This document shows positions 8,604 through 17,462 of a stretch of DNA of 64,000 bases, one piece after another. Both the position numbers and the translations under genes were made by a program. The notes beneath the pieces are model-generated. The model had not been told where the DNA came from and made no database searches. It worked only from the letters and a program-made list of their open reading frames with translations. Location of the stretch: the NCBI GenBank assembly GCA_013388855.1, contig JACAEM010000034.1, forward strand, positions 202,478 to 266,477, in the 5' to 3' direction. Positions within the stretch are counted from its first letter, which is position 1. The number at the start of each line of letters is the position of its first letter. The DNA comes from Chloroflexota bacterium (lineage in GTDB: Bacteria > Chloroflexota > Anaerolineae > Anaerolineales > Villigracilaceae).

Positions 8604-9746
8604 TCACAACCCCAGCATTTCCCCGATAATTTGGGCGATGGTCCGCGCGGCTTCGGGTCGTCCGGCGCGGCGGCAGTTTTCGATCACCTTTTGCCTTTCG
8701 GCGGGACGCGAGATCCAGCGGGTCAACGCACGCACCACCTCCTGCGGTGTTGGCGCCCAAACGCCCGCCCCCTCCTCCTGCACAAAGGTGACATTGCCGT
8801 CCTCCTGCCCTGGCAATTTGGAATACAAAATGATCGGCAATTCGGCGTTGAGCGCCTCGGCGATCGTGCCGGGGCCAGCCTTCGTAACAATGAAATCGGC
8901 GGCGCGCATGAAATCGGGCATGTCGCGGGTGAAGCCGTAGATCAGCGTGGGATTTTCCCATTTTTCGGCTTCGAGACTCGCTTTCAGCTTTTGATTCCGC
9001 CCGCAAACAACGACCAGGCACAGGTCGAGACCGGATGCGTCGATTTCGCGTGCGGTCTTTCCCAGCGGGCCCATTCCCTCCCCGCCTCCTACCAGCAGGA
9101 CAATGGGCTTGTCCACAGGCCAGCCGAGTTTTTTCCGCTGGGTGCTTTTCCTGCCCTTTGGTTTGCAATAGCGGTCCGCCACGGGCAGTCCCACCACGCG
9201 GACTTTCTCCTCGGGCATCTTGTATTTGATGGCGCGTTGGCGCGCGGTCTCAGTTGGAACGAGGATAAGATCGGCGCGCTTGTCATACCAGAGCGCATGG
9301 GTGGTTACCATGTCGGTGACCACGTTGATAAAGGGAGGACGATGATTGCCCAGGGCTTTCAACGCAAAGGAGTTGGCAAAGGGATGGACGGTCACGATCA
9401 GGTCGGCGGGGTGGCTGCGGACGAGGGCTTTTGCCGCCTGGCGCGCGATAGGCCACATGGTGGTGGTAATGACGCGCGCCTGGGCGCGACCGTCGGTGGC
9501 GTGAAAGCTGGCGCTCCATAAGCGCGGCGCTTTGACCATGTAGGGATACCAGTCCGGCATTTTGTTGAACGGCAGGGGCGCGTAATCCTTGAAGAAATCC
9601 ACCATCTCCGTGGTAACCCGGTCTTTGTACACAAGGTGAACCGCTTCGATGATGGCTTCCGCCGCGGAACGATGCCCGCCGCCGGTGTCGGAAAAGTAAA
9701 AGACAATATGAGGTTTCCTAGGGATGGTGTTGTTCATCTTCTTCAT
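8604..9746 (-). CDS. MGDG synthase-like glycolipid glycosyltransferase
   Basis: About 380 residues of the GT28/MurG-like superfamily that includes monogalactosyldiacylglycerol synthases and processive diacylglycerol glucosyltransferases. N-terminal SDTGGGHRSAAEAI and the later MVDFFKDYAPLPFNKMP are the MGDG-synthase N-domain signature; VGGGEGMGPL and the sugar-nucleotide site TKAGPGTIAEALNAELP (about 290-306) form the C-domain. It would glycosylate diacylglycerol at the cytoplasmic membrane. The start is 9746 or 9737, inside the end of the DUF951 gene; a longer frame upstream is the shadow of that gene. No ribosome site is visible, so translation is probably coupled. Confidence 0.85.
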   Translation of the reverse strand: MKKMNNTIPRKPHIVFYFSDTGGGHRSAAEAIIEAVHLVYKDRVTTEMVDFFKDYAPLPFNKMPDWYPYMVKAPRLWSASFHATDGRAQARVITTTMWPIARQAAKALVRSHPADLIVTVHPFANSFALKALGNHRPPFINVVTDMVTTHALWYDKRADLILVPTETARQRAIKYKMPEEKVRVVGLPVADRYCKPKGRKSTQRKKLGWPVDKPIVLLVGGGEGMGPLGKTAREIDASGLDLCLVVVCGRNQKLKASLEAEKWENPTLIYGFTRDMPDFMRAADFIVTKAGPGTIAEALNAELPIILYSKLPGQEDGNVTFVQEEGAGVWAPTPQEVVRALTRWISRPAERQKVIENCRRAGRPEAARTIAQIIGEMLGL

Positions 9747-9930
9747 GTTTGGTGAGGGTTGCCTTGAGTCGTTTTGCCAGTTCGCGCCGCGTGAGCATGA
9801 CGCGCCGCCCACAGCCTTTGCATTCCAGCCCGATGTCCGCGCCAAGACGCGTGACAATCCATTCATAGGAGCCACATGGATGCTGTTTGCGGAGGCGCAG
9901 GCGATCGTTGAGGCGGAGGTCTGGGAGCAT
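9718..9930 (-). CDS. DUF951 family small zinc-ribbon-like protein
   Basis: A 70-residue protein matching DUF951: LRLNDRLRLRKQHPCGSYEW, then LGADIGLECKGCGRRVML. The cysteines (HPCG, CKGCG) look like a small metal-binding knuckle. Members of the family occur in Firmicutes and Chloroflexota near mscS genes and their function is unknown. Here it overlaps the start of the glycosyltransferase gene and lies 1.1 kb from an mscS gene, echoing that association. A TATAAT lies about 40 bases upstream of the ATG on the minus strand. Confidence 0.85.
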   Translation of the reverse strand: MLPDLRLNDRLRLRKQHPCGSYEWIVTRLGADIGLECKGCGRRVMLTRRELAKRLKATLTKHEEDEQHHP

Positions 9931-10021
9931 GAGAGTTGGGAGACAGCGAATTGAAAGCAGTGTGATTATAAATTGAATTGTGATAAACTACACACGAGAA
10001 ATTTGACCGAGGAGACCTGTC

Positions 10022-10573
10022 ATGTCGAAGCACGAGACATATACTGTTGAAATTGCGGGATTAAAGCGCGACCTCCGATTGTTCGAGATCAAACCGGGGC
10101 TGAGGATCGCCATCCTCAACATCCTCGGAGATACGGAATTCGTCCAGGCTTGTGCGAAGGAACTGGCGAAAAAACTCAAGGATGTGGACTATGACGTGCT
10201 GGTGACTGCGGAGGCAAAATCCATCCCGCTGGCACATGCCCTTTCCGCGGAAACGAACAAGCCTTACGTCGTCCTGCGCAAATCGTACAAACTATACATG
10301 GGCGAGGCGTTGAAAGCCGAGACCCTATCCATCACCACCGGTCAGCCGCAGACTCTGATTCTCGACGAGAAGGATATCGAAATGATGAGGGGGAAAAAGG
10401 CTGTCATTCTGGACGATGTAATCAGCACCGGTTCCACCCTGCAAGGTATGCGGATGATCCTCGACAAGGCAGGGTCCTCTATCGCGGCGGAGGCGGCGAT
10501 CTTCACCGAAGGCGACCGCGCCCAATGGATGCACATCATCGCGCTGGGACATCTCCCTCTGTTTACCGATTAA
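10022..10573 (+). CDS. Adenine phosphoribosyltransferase-like PRTase
   Basis: A 183-residue type I phosphoribosyltransferase. The PRPP-binding motif is VILDDVISTGST (about residues 129-140) and YDVLVTAEAKSIPLAHAL plus NKPYVVLRKSYKLYMG resemble adenine PRTases and their archaeal-type relatives. It probably salvages a purine base with PRPP, though this subgroup includes regulators as well as enzymes. GAGGAG lies seven bases before ATG. A perfect 14-bp stem-loop follows the stop. Confidence 0.8.
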   Translation: MSKHETYTVEIAGLKRDLRLFEIKPGLRIAILNILGDTEFVQACAKELAKKLKDVDYDVLVTAEAKSIPLAHALSAETNKPYVVLRKSYKLYMGEALKAETLSITTGQPQTLILDEKDIEMMRGKKAVILDDVISTGSTLQGMRMILDKAGSSIAAEAAIFTEGDRAQWMHIIALGHLPLFTD

Positions 10574-10576
10574 CAT

Positions 10577-10607
10577 CATAGGGACGACCCGCTGGGTCGT
10601 CCCTATG
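10577..10607. terminator. Bidirectional stem-loop between apt-like and GIY-YIG genes
   Basis: CATAGGGACGACCC (10577-10590) and its exact complement (10594-10607) form a 14-bp stem with a GCT loop. It sits between two convergent genes and overlaps the stop of the GIY-YIG gene. It lacks a long T-tract, so it may be a repeat element serving as a bidirectional terminator. Confidence 0.6.
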
Positions 10608-10845
10608 CCATCAATTTCCGCTTTTGCGCACGCGTCATCTTTTTGATGGCGCGTTCCCTTTTCAGCGCAGACCGTTTATCGGGCACTTCCTCCACATAGA
10701 CCAGTTTCACGGGTCGGCGCGTTTGGGTGTATTTTGCGCCGCGCCCCCGGTTATGCCTGGCAACCCTTTTTTCGGGGTCGACAGTCCAACCGGTGTAAAA
10801 GGTCCCGTCGGCACACTCGACGATGTAACAATAACAGACGCTCAC
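10603..10845 (-). CDS. GIY-YIG superfamily protein (UPF0213/YhbQ-like)
   Basis: An 80-residue single-domain GIY-YIG protein: CYIVECADGTFYTGWTVD has the family's Y and Y/G pattern, RVARHNRGRGAKYT carries the conserved R, and a basic C-terminus follows. The family has been linked to nuclease activity on damaged nucleic acid, but the role of the stand-alone bacterial members is uncertain. I place the start at GTG 10845, which overlaps the tyrA stop (GTGA); an ATG eight codons earlier lies inside tyrA. Confidence 0.8.
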   Translation of the reverse strand: MSVCYCYIVECADGTFYTGWTVDPEKRVARHNRGRGAKYTQTRRPVKLVYVEEVPDKRSALKRERAIKKMTRAQKRKLMA

Positions 10846-11822
10846 TCGCGCTTCTTCGGGGGAGACCACAGCGTACCAAAGAGACGTTCACTCATGGACG
10901 GGATGTCGATCTTTTCCTTCTTGATGCCTTCCCAATCGGCTTTATGCCGTTCTTCGAGCCAGCGAACACGCGCCTGGAAGGCATCGGTGAGAAAAGTGGT
11001 CACGCTCTCCTCGTCGCCCGCCTTAATCCTGTCGCGCAATTCCTGCAGGGAAACCATGAGGTTATCGATCACACGCGACACATTCTCACGATTGCCCAGC
11101 GCGGCAATGCCCAGCGAATCGGCGTCGTCATGATAAGCCAATCCGCCAGACACGGAAGCATACGGTCGTGCCGACAATTTGCGGGCTTCCTGCCAGCCGG
11201 GGCGATCCATGGTGGCATCGATCAACGCCGCCGACAACAATTGCGGCAAAATATGAGTCGAAGCCAGCAAGCCATCCGCCTCCATCTCATCGGACAGCAT
11301 GGCTTGGGCGCCCAGCAGACTGATCAGGTCGATGGCAAGTTTCACAGCCTCCTCAGGAGTCCCGTAAGGCGCGTTTACCATGAACAAACCGTCCTTGAAC
11401 AAGTCAGCGCGAGCGGATTCAACGCCGAAGTCCACACCATGCAGATAGGAAGCCCCCGCCGCAGGCGCAAGCCCAACGTAATACCGTCCCGCAGGAAGAA
11501 GCTCTTTTGCCCACGCCGCAACCACCGTCTTGGCAGGAGCCGTATCCATAACCACGGCTCCCTCGTCGAGGTCCGGCGCAATCACCTCCAGAGTTTTCCG
11601 AATCTCGTTCAACGGAAGACACAGCAGGATCAGCCGCGATCCGCCCACGGAAGCCGGGAGGTTGAACCTGGTTTCGTCCACGGCGCCGGCCTTCTGCGCG
11701 GCGCGCGCCGACTCTCCGTCCTTGTCATGTCCGATGCGCTTGATGGTCTTGTACTCAGCTAACGCCAGACCGATCGAACTTCCCACCTGCCCCAGGCCAA
11801 TAATGGTAATCTGTACGCCCAT
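10842..11822 (-). CDS. tyrA: Prephenate dehydrogenase
   Basis: A 326-residue TyrA-type enzyme that converts prephenate to 4-hydroxyphenylpyruvate with NAD(P)+ in tyrosine synthesis. The NAD-binding start MGVQITIIGLGQVGSSIG, the LILLCLPLNEI loop, MDTAPAKT, and HILPQLLSAAL in the helical C-domain are visible. ATG 11822 is chosen because TGAGGATACC precedes it; a longer frame upstream runs into an intergenic hairpin. No other aromatic pathway gene is adjacent. A related cyclohexadienyl/arogenate specificity cannot be excluded. Confidence 0.83.
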   Translation of the reverse strand: MGVQITIIGLGQVGSSIGLALAEYKTIKRIGHDKDGESARAAQKAGAVDETRFNLPASVGGSRLILLCLPLNEIRKTLEVIAPDLDEGAVVMDTAPAKTVVAAWAKELLPAGRYYVGLAPAAGASYLHGVDFGVESARADLFKDGLFMVNAPYGTPEEAVKLAIDLISLLGAQAMLSDEMEADGLLASTHILPQLLSAALIDATMDRPGWQEARKLSARPYASVSGGLAYHDDADSLGIAALGNRENVSRVIDNLMVSLQELRDRIKAGDEESVTTFLTDAFQARVRWLEERHKADWEGIKKEKIDIPSMSERLFGTLWSPPKKRE

Positions 11823-11852
11823 GGTATCCTCACAAATTGAGATGCTGAGGGT

Positions 11853-11919
11853 ATTATAACGCCAGTCACGCTGATCTCCCCTTAAAGTGCGAGAACCGTG
11901 GACGCCGACCACGGTTCTC
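11853..11919 (-). promoter_or_regulatory. tyrA promoter region with an 11-bp stem-loop
   Basis: A TATAAT (minus strand, 11853-11858) lies 30 bases upstream of tyrA ATG. Upstream of it, GAGAACCGTGG (11891-11901) and CCACGGTTCTC (11909-11919) form a perfect 11-bp stem with a 7-nt loop. It lies upstream of the -10, so it is not an attenuator of tyrA; it may be a repeat or protein site. The rest of 11920-12039 shows no gene. Confidence 0.4.
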
Positions 11920-12039
11920 TACGAAAGGAGGAGAAGAGAAATCACCTTACTGCCTCTAATTTATCACAATGGGCTCAGACATACTTGACGTGAGACCTAC
12001 GATTACCCTACGATTGTTCGACAACTTACAGAGATGTAA

Positions 12040-12576
12040 ATGCATAGCGTTGTGCAAACCTTGCCATCCCTCATCCATACCGGCGAACTGAACGGGACTC
12101 CGCTCGGAGACCTGCGCCTCGCCGCCTCAGACCTGGGCTTGGTCGCCATCGAATGGGCGGATTCCCAGCCCGCGCTGGATGCCTACCTCGCGCGCCTCAA
12201 ACGTCCTATTGCGCCGGATGCGAGGAAAATCAAACCCTACGCCAAGGAACTCTCCGAATACCTACACGGGAAACGCACCGCCTTCACCATTCCCATTGAC
12301 TGGACGTTCTTCACTCCGTTCCAGCGCGAGGCGTTGCAGGCGGTCTACCGCATCCCCTACGGCGAGACCCGTACCTACCTGGACATTGCCCGTGAGATTA
12401 ACCGTCCACGCGCCTGCCGCGCCGTCGGTCGTGCCAACGCCATGAACCCCATGCCGCTGGTCATTCCCTGTCACCGCGTTATCGGCGCAGACGGCAAACT
12501 TCACGGCTACGGCGGCGGGCAGGGATTAAAGACCAAGGAATGGTTATTAAAGATGGAAGGCGCGGTGATCGCGTGA
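12040..12576 (+). CDS. ogt: Methylated-DNA--protein-cysteine methyltransferase
   Basis: A 178-residue suicide repair protein that removes O6-alkyl groups from guanine. The catalytic PCHRV (LVIPCHRVIGADG, about residues 141-153) is intact and is followed by LHGYGGGQGLKTKEWLLKMEG, the canonical C-terminus. The helix-turn-helix region contains VPYGET-like IPYGETRTYLDIAR and RAVGRANAMNP. It is a stand-alone Ogt, not an Ada fusion. Confidence 0.93.
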   Translation: MHSVVQTLPSLIHTGELNGTPLGDLRLAASDLGLVAIEWADSQPALDAYLARLKRPIAPDARKIKPYAKELSEYLHGKRTAFTIPIDWTFFTPFQREALQAVYRIPYGETRTYLDIAREINRPRACRAVGRANAMNPMPLVIPCHRVIGADGKLHGYGGGQGLKTKEWLLKMEGAVIA

Positions 12577-12598
12577 TAATATTGACCACTGCAGACCA

Positions 12599-14248
12599 TT
12601 GAAACAAAAGCCGTCTTTGATGAACTCTTCCACTTTCCGTCCATTTCAAAATTTCTTTTATAAATACGAATTCATCCTCCCGCTCGCGCTCTTCCTCTTG
12701 TTTCTTGCCATCACCCTGCCGGGGATTTCATGGGGCGCGCCGGACATCTGGCACCCGGATGAAATTGTTTCGCGTGTGATCAAAGCCCTGCATGGCGAAT
12801 GGCGGTTCAGCGAAATCAATTTCGATTATCCGGACCTGCCTCAGTACGTAATGTTTGGACTGGGAAAGGTCGTCCTCGCGCTGGGATATTCCGACGCGGA
12901 GGTGCTGGTCGCGTCGCGCGGGCTTTCGGCTGTGCTCGCCGGTTTGACAATTCTCCTCGCCTATGGCATCACGCGCCGAATCAGCGGGAACGTCTTAACC
13001 TCGACCCTGGCAGCGACCCTCCTCCTGTGCGTCAGCGCGCTGACTCACAATGGACGTTTTGCCCACAACGACACCTACATCGCTTTCTTTGCCGCGCTCT
13101 CGGTCCTTTTTCTGGTCAATTACAGGAGTTCCAACCGAAGAGGCTGGCTCTATGCATCCTTCCTTACCGTAGGCATAGCGGCATCCTGCAAGTACAACGG
13201 GATCAGCCTTGTCCTCGCACCGGCGGCGATTTATCTGATCTCCCGGCGAGCGACTTTATCAAAGCGTCCGCTCCGCACCCTGGAAACCATCTTCATCAGC
13301 GGTGCATTGACCTTCCTCGGCTTTACCATCGGCACGCCCAAAGCCTTCTTCTGGATGTCTTACTATTTCAAACGCATGGTCCCTGCTTTGTTGCACACCG
13401 GCAACTATGCCCGCCAGCCGGATAGTGTTCGTGGAATTTTTGGACAGTATGGAAGTTTTGCAGACGGAACGGGGCAGCCTTTATTCATTCTCTTCGCGGC
13501 GGCGTTCGTATGGGCTGTCTACAAGGTGGTCCTGTCACAGCGTTCGCAACCGGATCGACGCGACCCGCAGGCAAAATTCCTGGCGATCCTTCTGTTCTCC
13601 ATTCTGGCGCTTGATCTACCAATCATGATTTCTTACAACTACGTGCCGCGATTCTTTTTATCCATGTACCCGCTCTTTGCGGTGCTGGGTGCGTTGTTTG
13701 CAGTCGAGATGTTCAAGTTCAGGCAATACCAAAAACTCATCGGCGCCGCACTGGTGCTGCTCATCCTGTTCTCGTTCGCAAGAAATATCAGTGTAATGCT
13801 TTTGTTCCTCAACGATGCCCGCATCGCTGCCAGCAAATATATCGACACCCTGCCGTTTGAAACGTCCCTCGAATATACCTATTACCCGCCCTCCATTCCG
13901 CGCGGACATTTCGAGCGCGAACACAATTATCCGCTCTACTTTAAAAAAGCGCCGGATGAGGCGCTTCCCACCAGCCGGAAATACGACTTCAACGTGGGCG
14001 AGATCGGGCTGGACAAGCGTGAGACCGACTACCTCGTTGTGGACAGTTTCACATCCAGCCGGTTCGGCGACCCATTTATTTGTGAGACCATGCCCGCCGA
14101 ATGCGACTTCTTCCAGCAACTGGAAACCGGGCAGTCAAATCACTACAAACTCATCGCCAAGTTTGATTACTCACTGCCTTCCTATTTGCCAAAATTGAGC
14201 ATCTCATTTGTTAACCCGGGCATTCGCATCTACGAAAGGATCCCATGA
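12599..14248 (+). CDS. GT39-like dolichyl-phosphate-mannose type membrane glycosyltransferase
   Basis: About 549 residues with N-terminal membrane helix, then the HPDEIVSRVIKALHGEW loop, the first luminal loop with acidic residues seen in GT39/PMT-like GT-C enzymes, and roughly ten further helices, followed by a soluble C-terminal part of about 120 residues. It would transfer a sugar from a polyprenyl phosphate donor outside the membrane. The frame opens with TTG at 12599; ATG at 12620 is an alternative, and neither has a strong ribosome site. Its stop overlaps the era start (ATGA). Substrate unknown. Confidence 0.75.
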   Translation: MKQKPSLMNSSTFRPFQNFFYKYEFILPLALFLLFLAITLPGISWGAPDIWHPDEIVSRVIKALHGEWRFSEINFDYPDLPQYVMFGLGKVVLALGYSDAEVLVASRGLSAVLAGLTILLAYGITRRISGNVLTSTLAATLLLCVSALTHNGRFAHNDTYIAFFAALSVLFLVNYRSSNRRGWLYASFLTVGIAASCKYNGISLVLAPAAIYLISRRATLSKRPLRTLETIFISGALTFLGFTIGTPKAFFWMSYYFKRMVPALLHTGNYARQPDSVRGIFGQYGSFADGTGQPLFILFAAAFVWAVYKVVLSQRSQPDRRDPQAKFLAILLFSILALDLPIMISYNYVPRFFLSMYPLFAVLGALFAVEMFKFRQYQKLIGAALVLLILFSFARNISVMLLFLNDARIAASKYIDTLPFETSLEYTYYPPSIPRGHFEREHNYPLYFKKAPDEALPTSRKYDFNVGEIGLDKRETDYLVVDSFTSSRFGDPFICETMPAECDFFQQLETGQSNHYKLIAKFDYSLPSYLPKLSISFVNPGIRIYERIP

Positions 14249-15159
14249 ATGATTTTCGCACCGGCTACATCGCCATCATCGGGCGACCCAATGTCGGCAA
14301 GTCCACGCTGGTAAATGCGTTGCTGGGTCAAAAGATCGCGGCGGTCTCGCCCAAACCGCAGACCACGCGCAAACGCCAGCTTGGGATTCTCACGACCGAC
14401 AACTATCAACTTGTATTCGTCGATACGCCCGGCATTCACCATGCGCGCCACAAACTTGGGGAATTTCTCAATCAGGAGGCACAGGAATCGCTGGAAGGCG
14501 TAGACGTGATTCTCTGGCTGGTGGATGTATCCGTCAAACCGATGGAGGAGGACAAACAAATCGGAAGCCTCTTGAACAAACTTCCGCGTCGGACTCCGCT
14601 TGTGCTTGCCGCCAACAAAATGGACCTGATCCCCGCCGAGGCGTTGACCGCGCGTCTCGAAGCATATCAGGCGTCGGTTAAGAAAGAGGCGATGGTCATT
14701 TCCATTTCCGCTGTGCAAAATCAGAATCTCGATCAACTGATTGAATTGCTCGTCTCGCTGAGTCCCGCCCGCCCGCCGGAATTTGACGAGGAGCAGGTCA
14801 CGGATTCGTACGAACGCGATATCGCCGCAGACCTGATCCGCGAGGCATGCCTGAATAAATTGCGCGATGAAGTGCCGCACGGTGTGGGCGTCCGCGTGGA
14901 TGAGTTTTCCGAGCGCGAGAACGGTATGTTGTACATTGCCGCGACGGTCTTCGTGGAACGCGATTCGCAAAAGGGCATCCTGATCGGCGAGAGCGGCAGG
15001 ATGATGAAAGCCATCGGCTCCGCGGCGCGTCAGGAAATTGAAGAGATGGGCGGACGAAAAGTGTTTCTGGAACTGCGCGTGAAGGTGTTGAAGGATTGGC
15101 GTAACGACGAGAACGCGTTGCAACGATTTGGGTATAAAATCAAAAAGAAGAAAAGATAG
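14245..15159 (+). CDS. era: GTPase Era
   Basis: A 304-residue ribosome-assembly GTPase that binds 16S rRNA. G1 is GRPNVGKST (about residues 12-20), G3 DTPG, G4 NKMD (about 133), and the C-terminal KH domain contains GVRVDEF and GILIGESGRMMKAIGSAAR. Length and layout are canonical. It is translationally coupled to the preceding GT39 gene, an unusual partner; in many bacteria era follows ybeY-dgkA, which here lie 13 kb away. Confidence 0.96.
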   Translation: MNDFRTGYIAIIGRPNVGKSTLVNALLGQKIAAVSPKPQTTRKRQLGILTTDNYQLVFVDTPGIHHARHKLGEFLNQEAQESLEGVDVILWLVDVSVKPMEEDKQIGSLLNKLPRRTPLVLAANKMDLIPAEALTARLEAYQASVKKEAMVISISAVQNQNLDQLIELLVSLSPARPPEFDEEQVTDSYERDIAADLIREACLNKLRDEVPHGVGVRVDEFSERENGMLYIAATVFVERDSQKGILIGESGRMMKAIGSAARQEIEEMGGRKVFLELRVKVLKDWRNDENALQRFGYKIKKKKR

Positions 15160-15176
15160 GTCATCGGGAGGGATGC

Positions 15177-15845
15177 ATGGTCTTTTGGCTTTTTCCAGCG
15201 ATTCTGTTTGCCGCGTTGGAGGCACTGGCTCTTACAAAAAATCTGCCGGCGTTGGAACGGGTCGCCAAACCCGCCGTCGTAATTTGCCTGTTCATCTGGC
15301 TCTATGTGAACACAGGTTTGCAGGGGTCGACATTCTGGTTCGGGGTGGGACTCCTGTTTTCACTGGCGGGGGATGTGTTGTTGATGTTCTCGCTCGATCG
15401 TATGTTCCTCTTCGGATTGGGGGCATTTCTGCTGGCGCACAGTTCCTACATCGCAGGCTTTAAAGATCAGTACCTGTCTGCTTCGGGAGGGCTGCTCCTG
15501 GTTGTATTCGTCCTGACGTTGAGCATGGTGCGCCTCATTCGCCGCATCATCAGTTCCATCCGCGCAAAAGGGCAGAACCGGCTGGTTGTCCCGGTCATCG
15601 TATATTCCACGGCGCTCACCATCATGCTGCTCGGAGCGATGACCACCATCTTCGATCCAGCATGGACGACAGGCGCGTCGTTCCTGGTCAGCGCGGGCGC
15701 GTTTCTATTCTTTGTTTCCGACATCGTCCTGGCATGGAACAAATTCGTCGCCCCCATCCGAAACGGACGCAGGCTGAACATCGCGTTATATCATCTCGGG
15801 CAGATTGGCTTGATCGCAGGGATCATCGGTCAATTTGGAAGTTAG
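15177..15845 (+). CDS. YhhN family membrane protein (lysoplasmalogenase-like)
   Basis: A 222-residue protein with about eight membrane helices, matching YhhN/TMEM86. GLLFSLAGDVLLMF carries the conserved GD, and GAFLLAHSSYI the conserved H of the second motif. Vertebrate members hydrolyse lysoplasmalogen; bacterial function is mostly unproven. GGGAGG six bases before ATG supports the start. It follows era by 17 bases. Confidence 0.8.
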   Translation: MVFWLFPAILFAALEALALTKNLPALERVAKPAVVICLFIWLYVNTGLQGSTFWFGVGLLFSLAGDVLLMFSLDRMFLFGLGAFLLAHSSYIAGFKDQYLSASGGLLLVVFVLTLSMVRLIRRIISSIRAKGQNRLVVPVIVYSTALTIMLLGAMTTIFDPAWTTGASFLVSAGAFLFFVSDIVLAWNKFVAPIRNGRRLNIALYHLGQIGLIAGIIGQFGS

Positions 15846-15856
15846 CCGCTCAAAGG

Positions 15857-17416
15857 TCATTTTCGCCGCGAAGGCTGTTCCAGTTCCCTCAACCATTCCA
15901 GCGGTTTTTCCCACCTCTTGCGCGGGTGGATCGCGAAGAATTTGTCGGGGCGGTCCCATTTCGGTCCCGGCGGGCCGGATTCGTCCTTCAGAATGCTTTT
16001 CACTCCCCACAACCCCTTATATTCCACCCAGGTTTGTTGATCAGAGAGAAGTATCTGCTTCCATGCATGCGACTTCGGCCGTTTCACCTTGCGGTCGGAC
16101 ATGACGCGCTTGAGATAGCTCGTCGATTTTCCCACCGCTTCGTGTTTATGGTCGCCATTGCATCCGATACGGAAGCCGTCGCCTGTGGCAATCTCCATCG
16201 GTAAATTGACGACATAATGATCCTCTTCGTCGCGCAGATTGGCGAATGATTCCTCGGTCAGTACCGTGGCGGGATGGGTCGCCAGTTCACGCAAGGCAAT
16301 CTGTCGTTCCTTCTGGCTCGGATTGAAGAGCAGGAACAGAAAGTGGAGCAGACCGTCGGTCCAGTACAGGAAGCGCTGGACGAATCCCTCATCGAACAGG
16401 TTCGGCGAACGGATCACCTCCGGCCTGCTGTAGTTGGCATGCGATCCCAGCGCGGCGTACACGATGGGATGGGTGGTCGCATTTCCGTGCTCATCCTTTA
16501 CAAAGCGTACATTTTTCCACAATTCCATCGCGCCGGAGCCGTGCTGGGACATCAGCAATGAGTGTGGTTCGCCGTTTTTCAAGTACACTGCCACCATCTC
16601 CCAATCGCCTTCATGATGGTTGATACCGTTCGCCGCCAGCCGCCAATCATTGAACGCGTAGAAAAAATGATATTGCAGGATCATCCAATGATTCCCCTGT
16701 TCGCCCCGTTCGCGCACGACACGCCCATAATAAACGGGCTGGCGCGCCTCTTCAGTCATCTCCGCATACTGTGAAAAAGATTTGCGCGCCACCGTCTCGG
16801 TCGCGTTCGAAACCATGTCCAAGACCAGCCCTGGCGCCTGTGGGACAATATGGTCGAAGATAAATTTCATCGTCCGTACGGAAAGATAAAACAACGCAAG
16901 CAGGTAGATTGGAAACAGCACCAGATATTCCACCTGAACGCTGATGAAAGAGTGGGGCGTGAGGAAGAACCAGATGGGGGCGGCTTCAAGCGCAAGGAAG
17001 AACAACGCGGCAAACGCGGCGGGAAAGAACCGCAGGCGGATTGGCGAAGCCTGGATGAAAATGATGAATGCCGCAATCAACACCAGGATGAGCGCGATTC
17101 CGACTCCACTCCAGCCTGATGCAAACCACCCGGCTCCCAGCGCCAGCCCGGACAGGATCGCCCACCACACCCAAATATCCGAATCGATCAGCGGGTCGTT
17201 GACAAAACGCAGGTAATATTCCCCGCTTCGCAATTTCCCGATCCGTGTTGCAAGCGGCTCGCTCAGGTGCCAGAGCAATTCTGCAACACCCTGAGGCCCG
17301 CTGGGAAAGATGTTGCATTTTTCGAGATATGGCTCGACCGCCATCGGAAAAAACCGCTCGCTTTTTGCGAAGCGCAGGACAGGCTCGTATCGTTTCAGAA
17401 GTTCACTGTCATCCAT
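15857..17416 (-). CDS. Membrane protein with Vps62-like domain
   Basis: A 519-residue protein of unknown function. Residues about 90-190 contain several hydrophobic helices; the following soluble part has QYHFFYAFNDW, HEGDWEMVAVYL, SQHGSGAMELW and VYAALGSHANYSRP, the tryptophan/histidine pattern of the Vps62/DUF946-like family, which is found in bacteria and fungi without a settled biochemical role. ATG at 17416 has no ribosome site; TATAAT ends seven bases upstream, just after a terminator-like hairpin. Confidence 0.65.
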   Translation of the reverse strand: MDDSELLKRYEPVLRFAKSERFFPMAVEPYLEKCNIFPSGPQGVAELLWHLSEPLATRIGKLRSGEYYLRFVNDPLIDSDIWVWWAILSGLALGAGWFASGWSGVGIALILVLIAAFIIFIQASPIRLRFFPAAFAALFFLALEAAPIWFFLTPHSFISVQVEYLVLFPIYLLALFYLSVRTMKFIFDHIVPQAPGLVLDMVSNATETVARKSFSQYAEMTEEARQPVYYGRVVRERGEQGNHWMILQYHFFYAFNDWRLAANGINHHEGDWEMVAVYLKNGEPHSLLMSQHGSGAMELWKNVRFVKDEHGNATTHPIVYAALGSHANYSRPEVIRSPNLFDEGFVQRFLYWTDGLLHFLFLLFNPSQKERQIALRELATHPATVLTEESFANLRDEEDHYVVNLPMEIATGDGFRIGCNGDHKHEAVGKSTSYLKRVMSDRKVKRPKSHAWKQILLSDQQTWVEYKGLWGVKSILKDESGPPGPKWDRPDKFFAIHPRKRWEKPLEWLRELEQPSRRK

Positions 17417-17423
17417 TATTAAG

Positions 17424-17429
17424 ATTATA
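17424..17429 (-). promoter_or_regulatory. -10 box of leaderless Vps62-like gene
   Basis: TATAAT ends seven bases (CTTAATA) before ATG 17416. It directly follows the hairpin at 17437-17458. No Shine-Dalgarno and no clear -35. Confidence 0.5.
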
Positions 17430-17436
17430 AAACGAA

Positions 17437-17458
17437 TGAGCGGACTTTCGTCCGCTCA
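17437..17458 (-). terminator. Terminator after ruvA
   Basis: TGAGCGGAC (17437-17445) pairs with 17450-17458 across a 4-nt loop, 9 bp. On the minus strand it is followed by a T-rich run (TTCGTTTT) and lies just downstream of the ruvA stop. Confidence 0.65.
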
Positions 17459-17462
17459 CGGT

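Noticed and set aside
17350..17400. GCGCAGGACAGGCTC near the start of the Vps62-like gene as another copy of the sbcD repeat
   Set aside because: Only part of the core matches and there is no palindrome; it reads as ordinary coding sequence.
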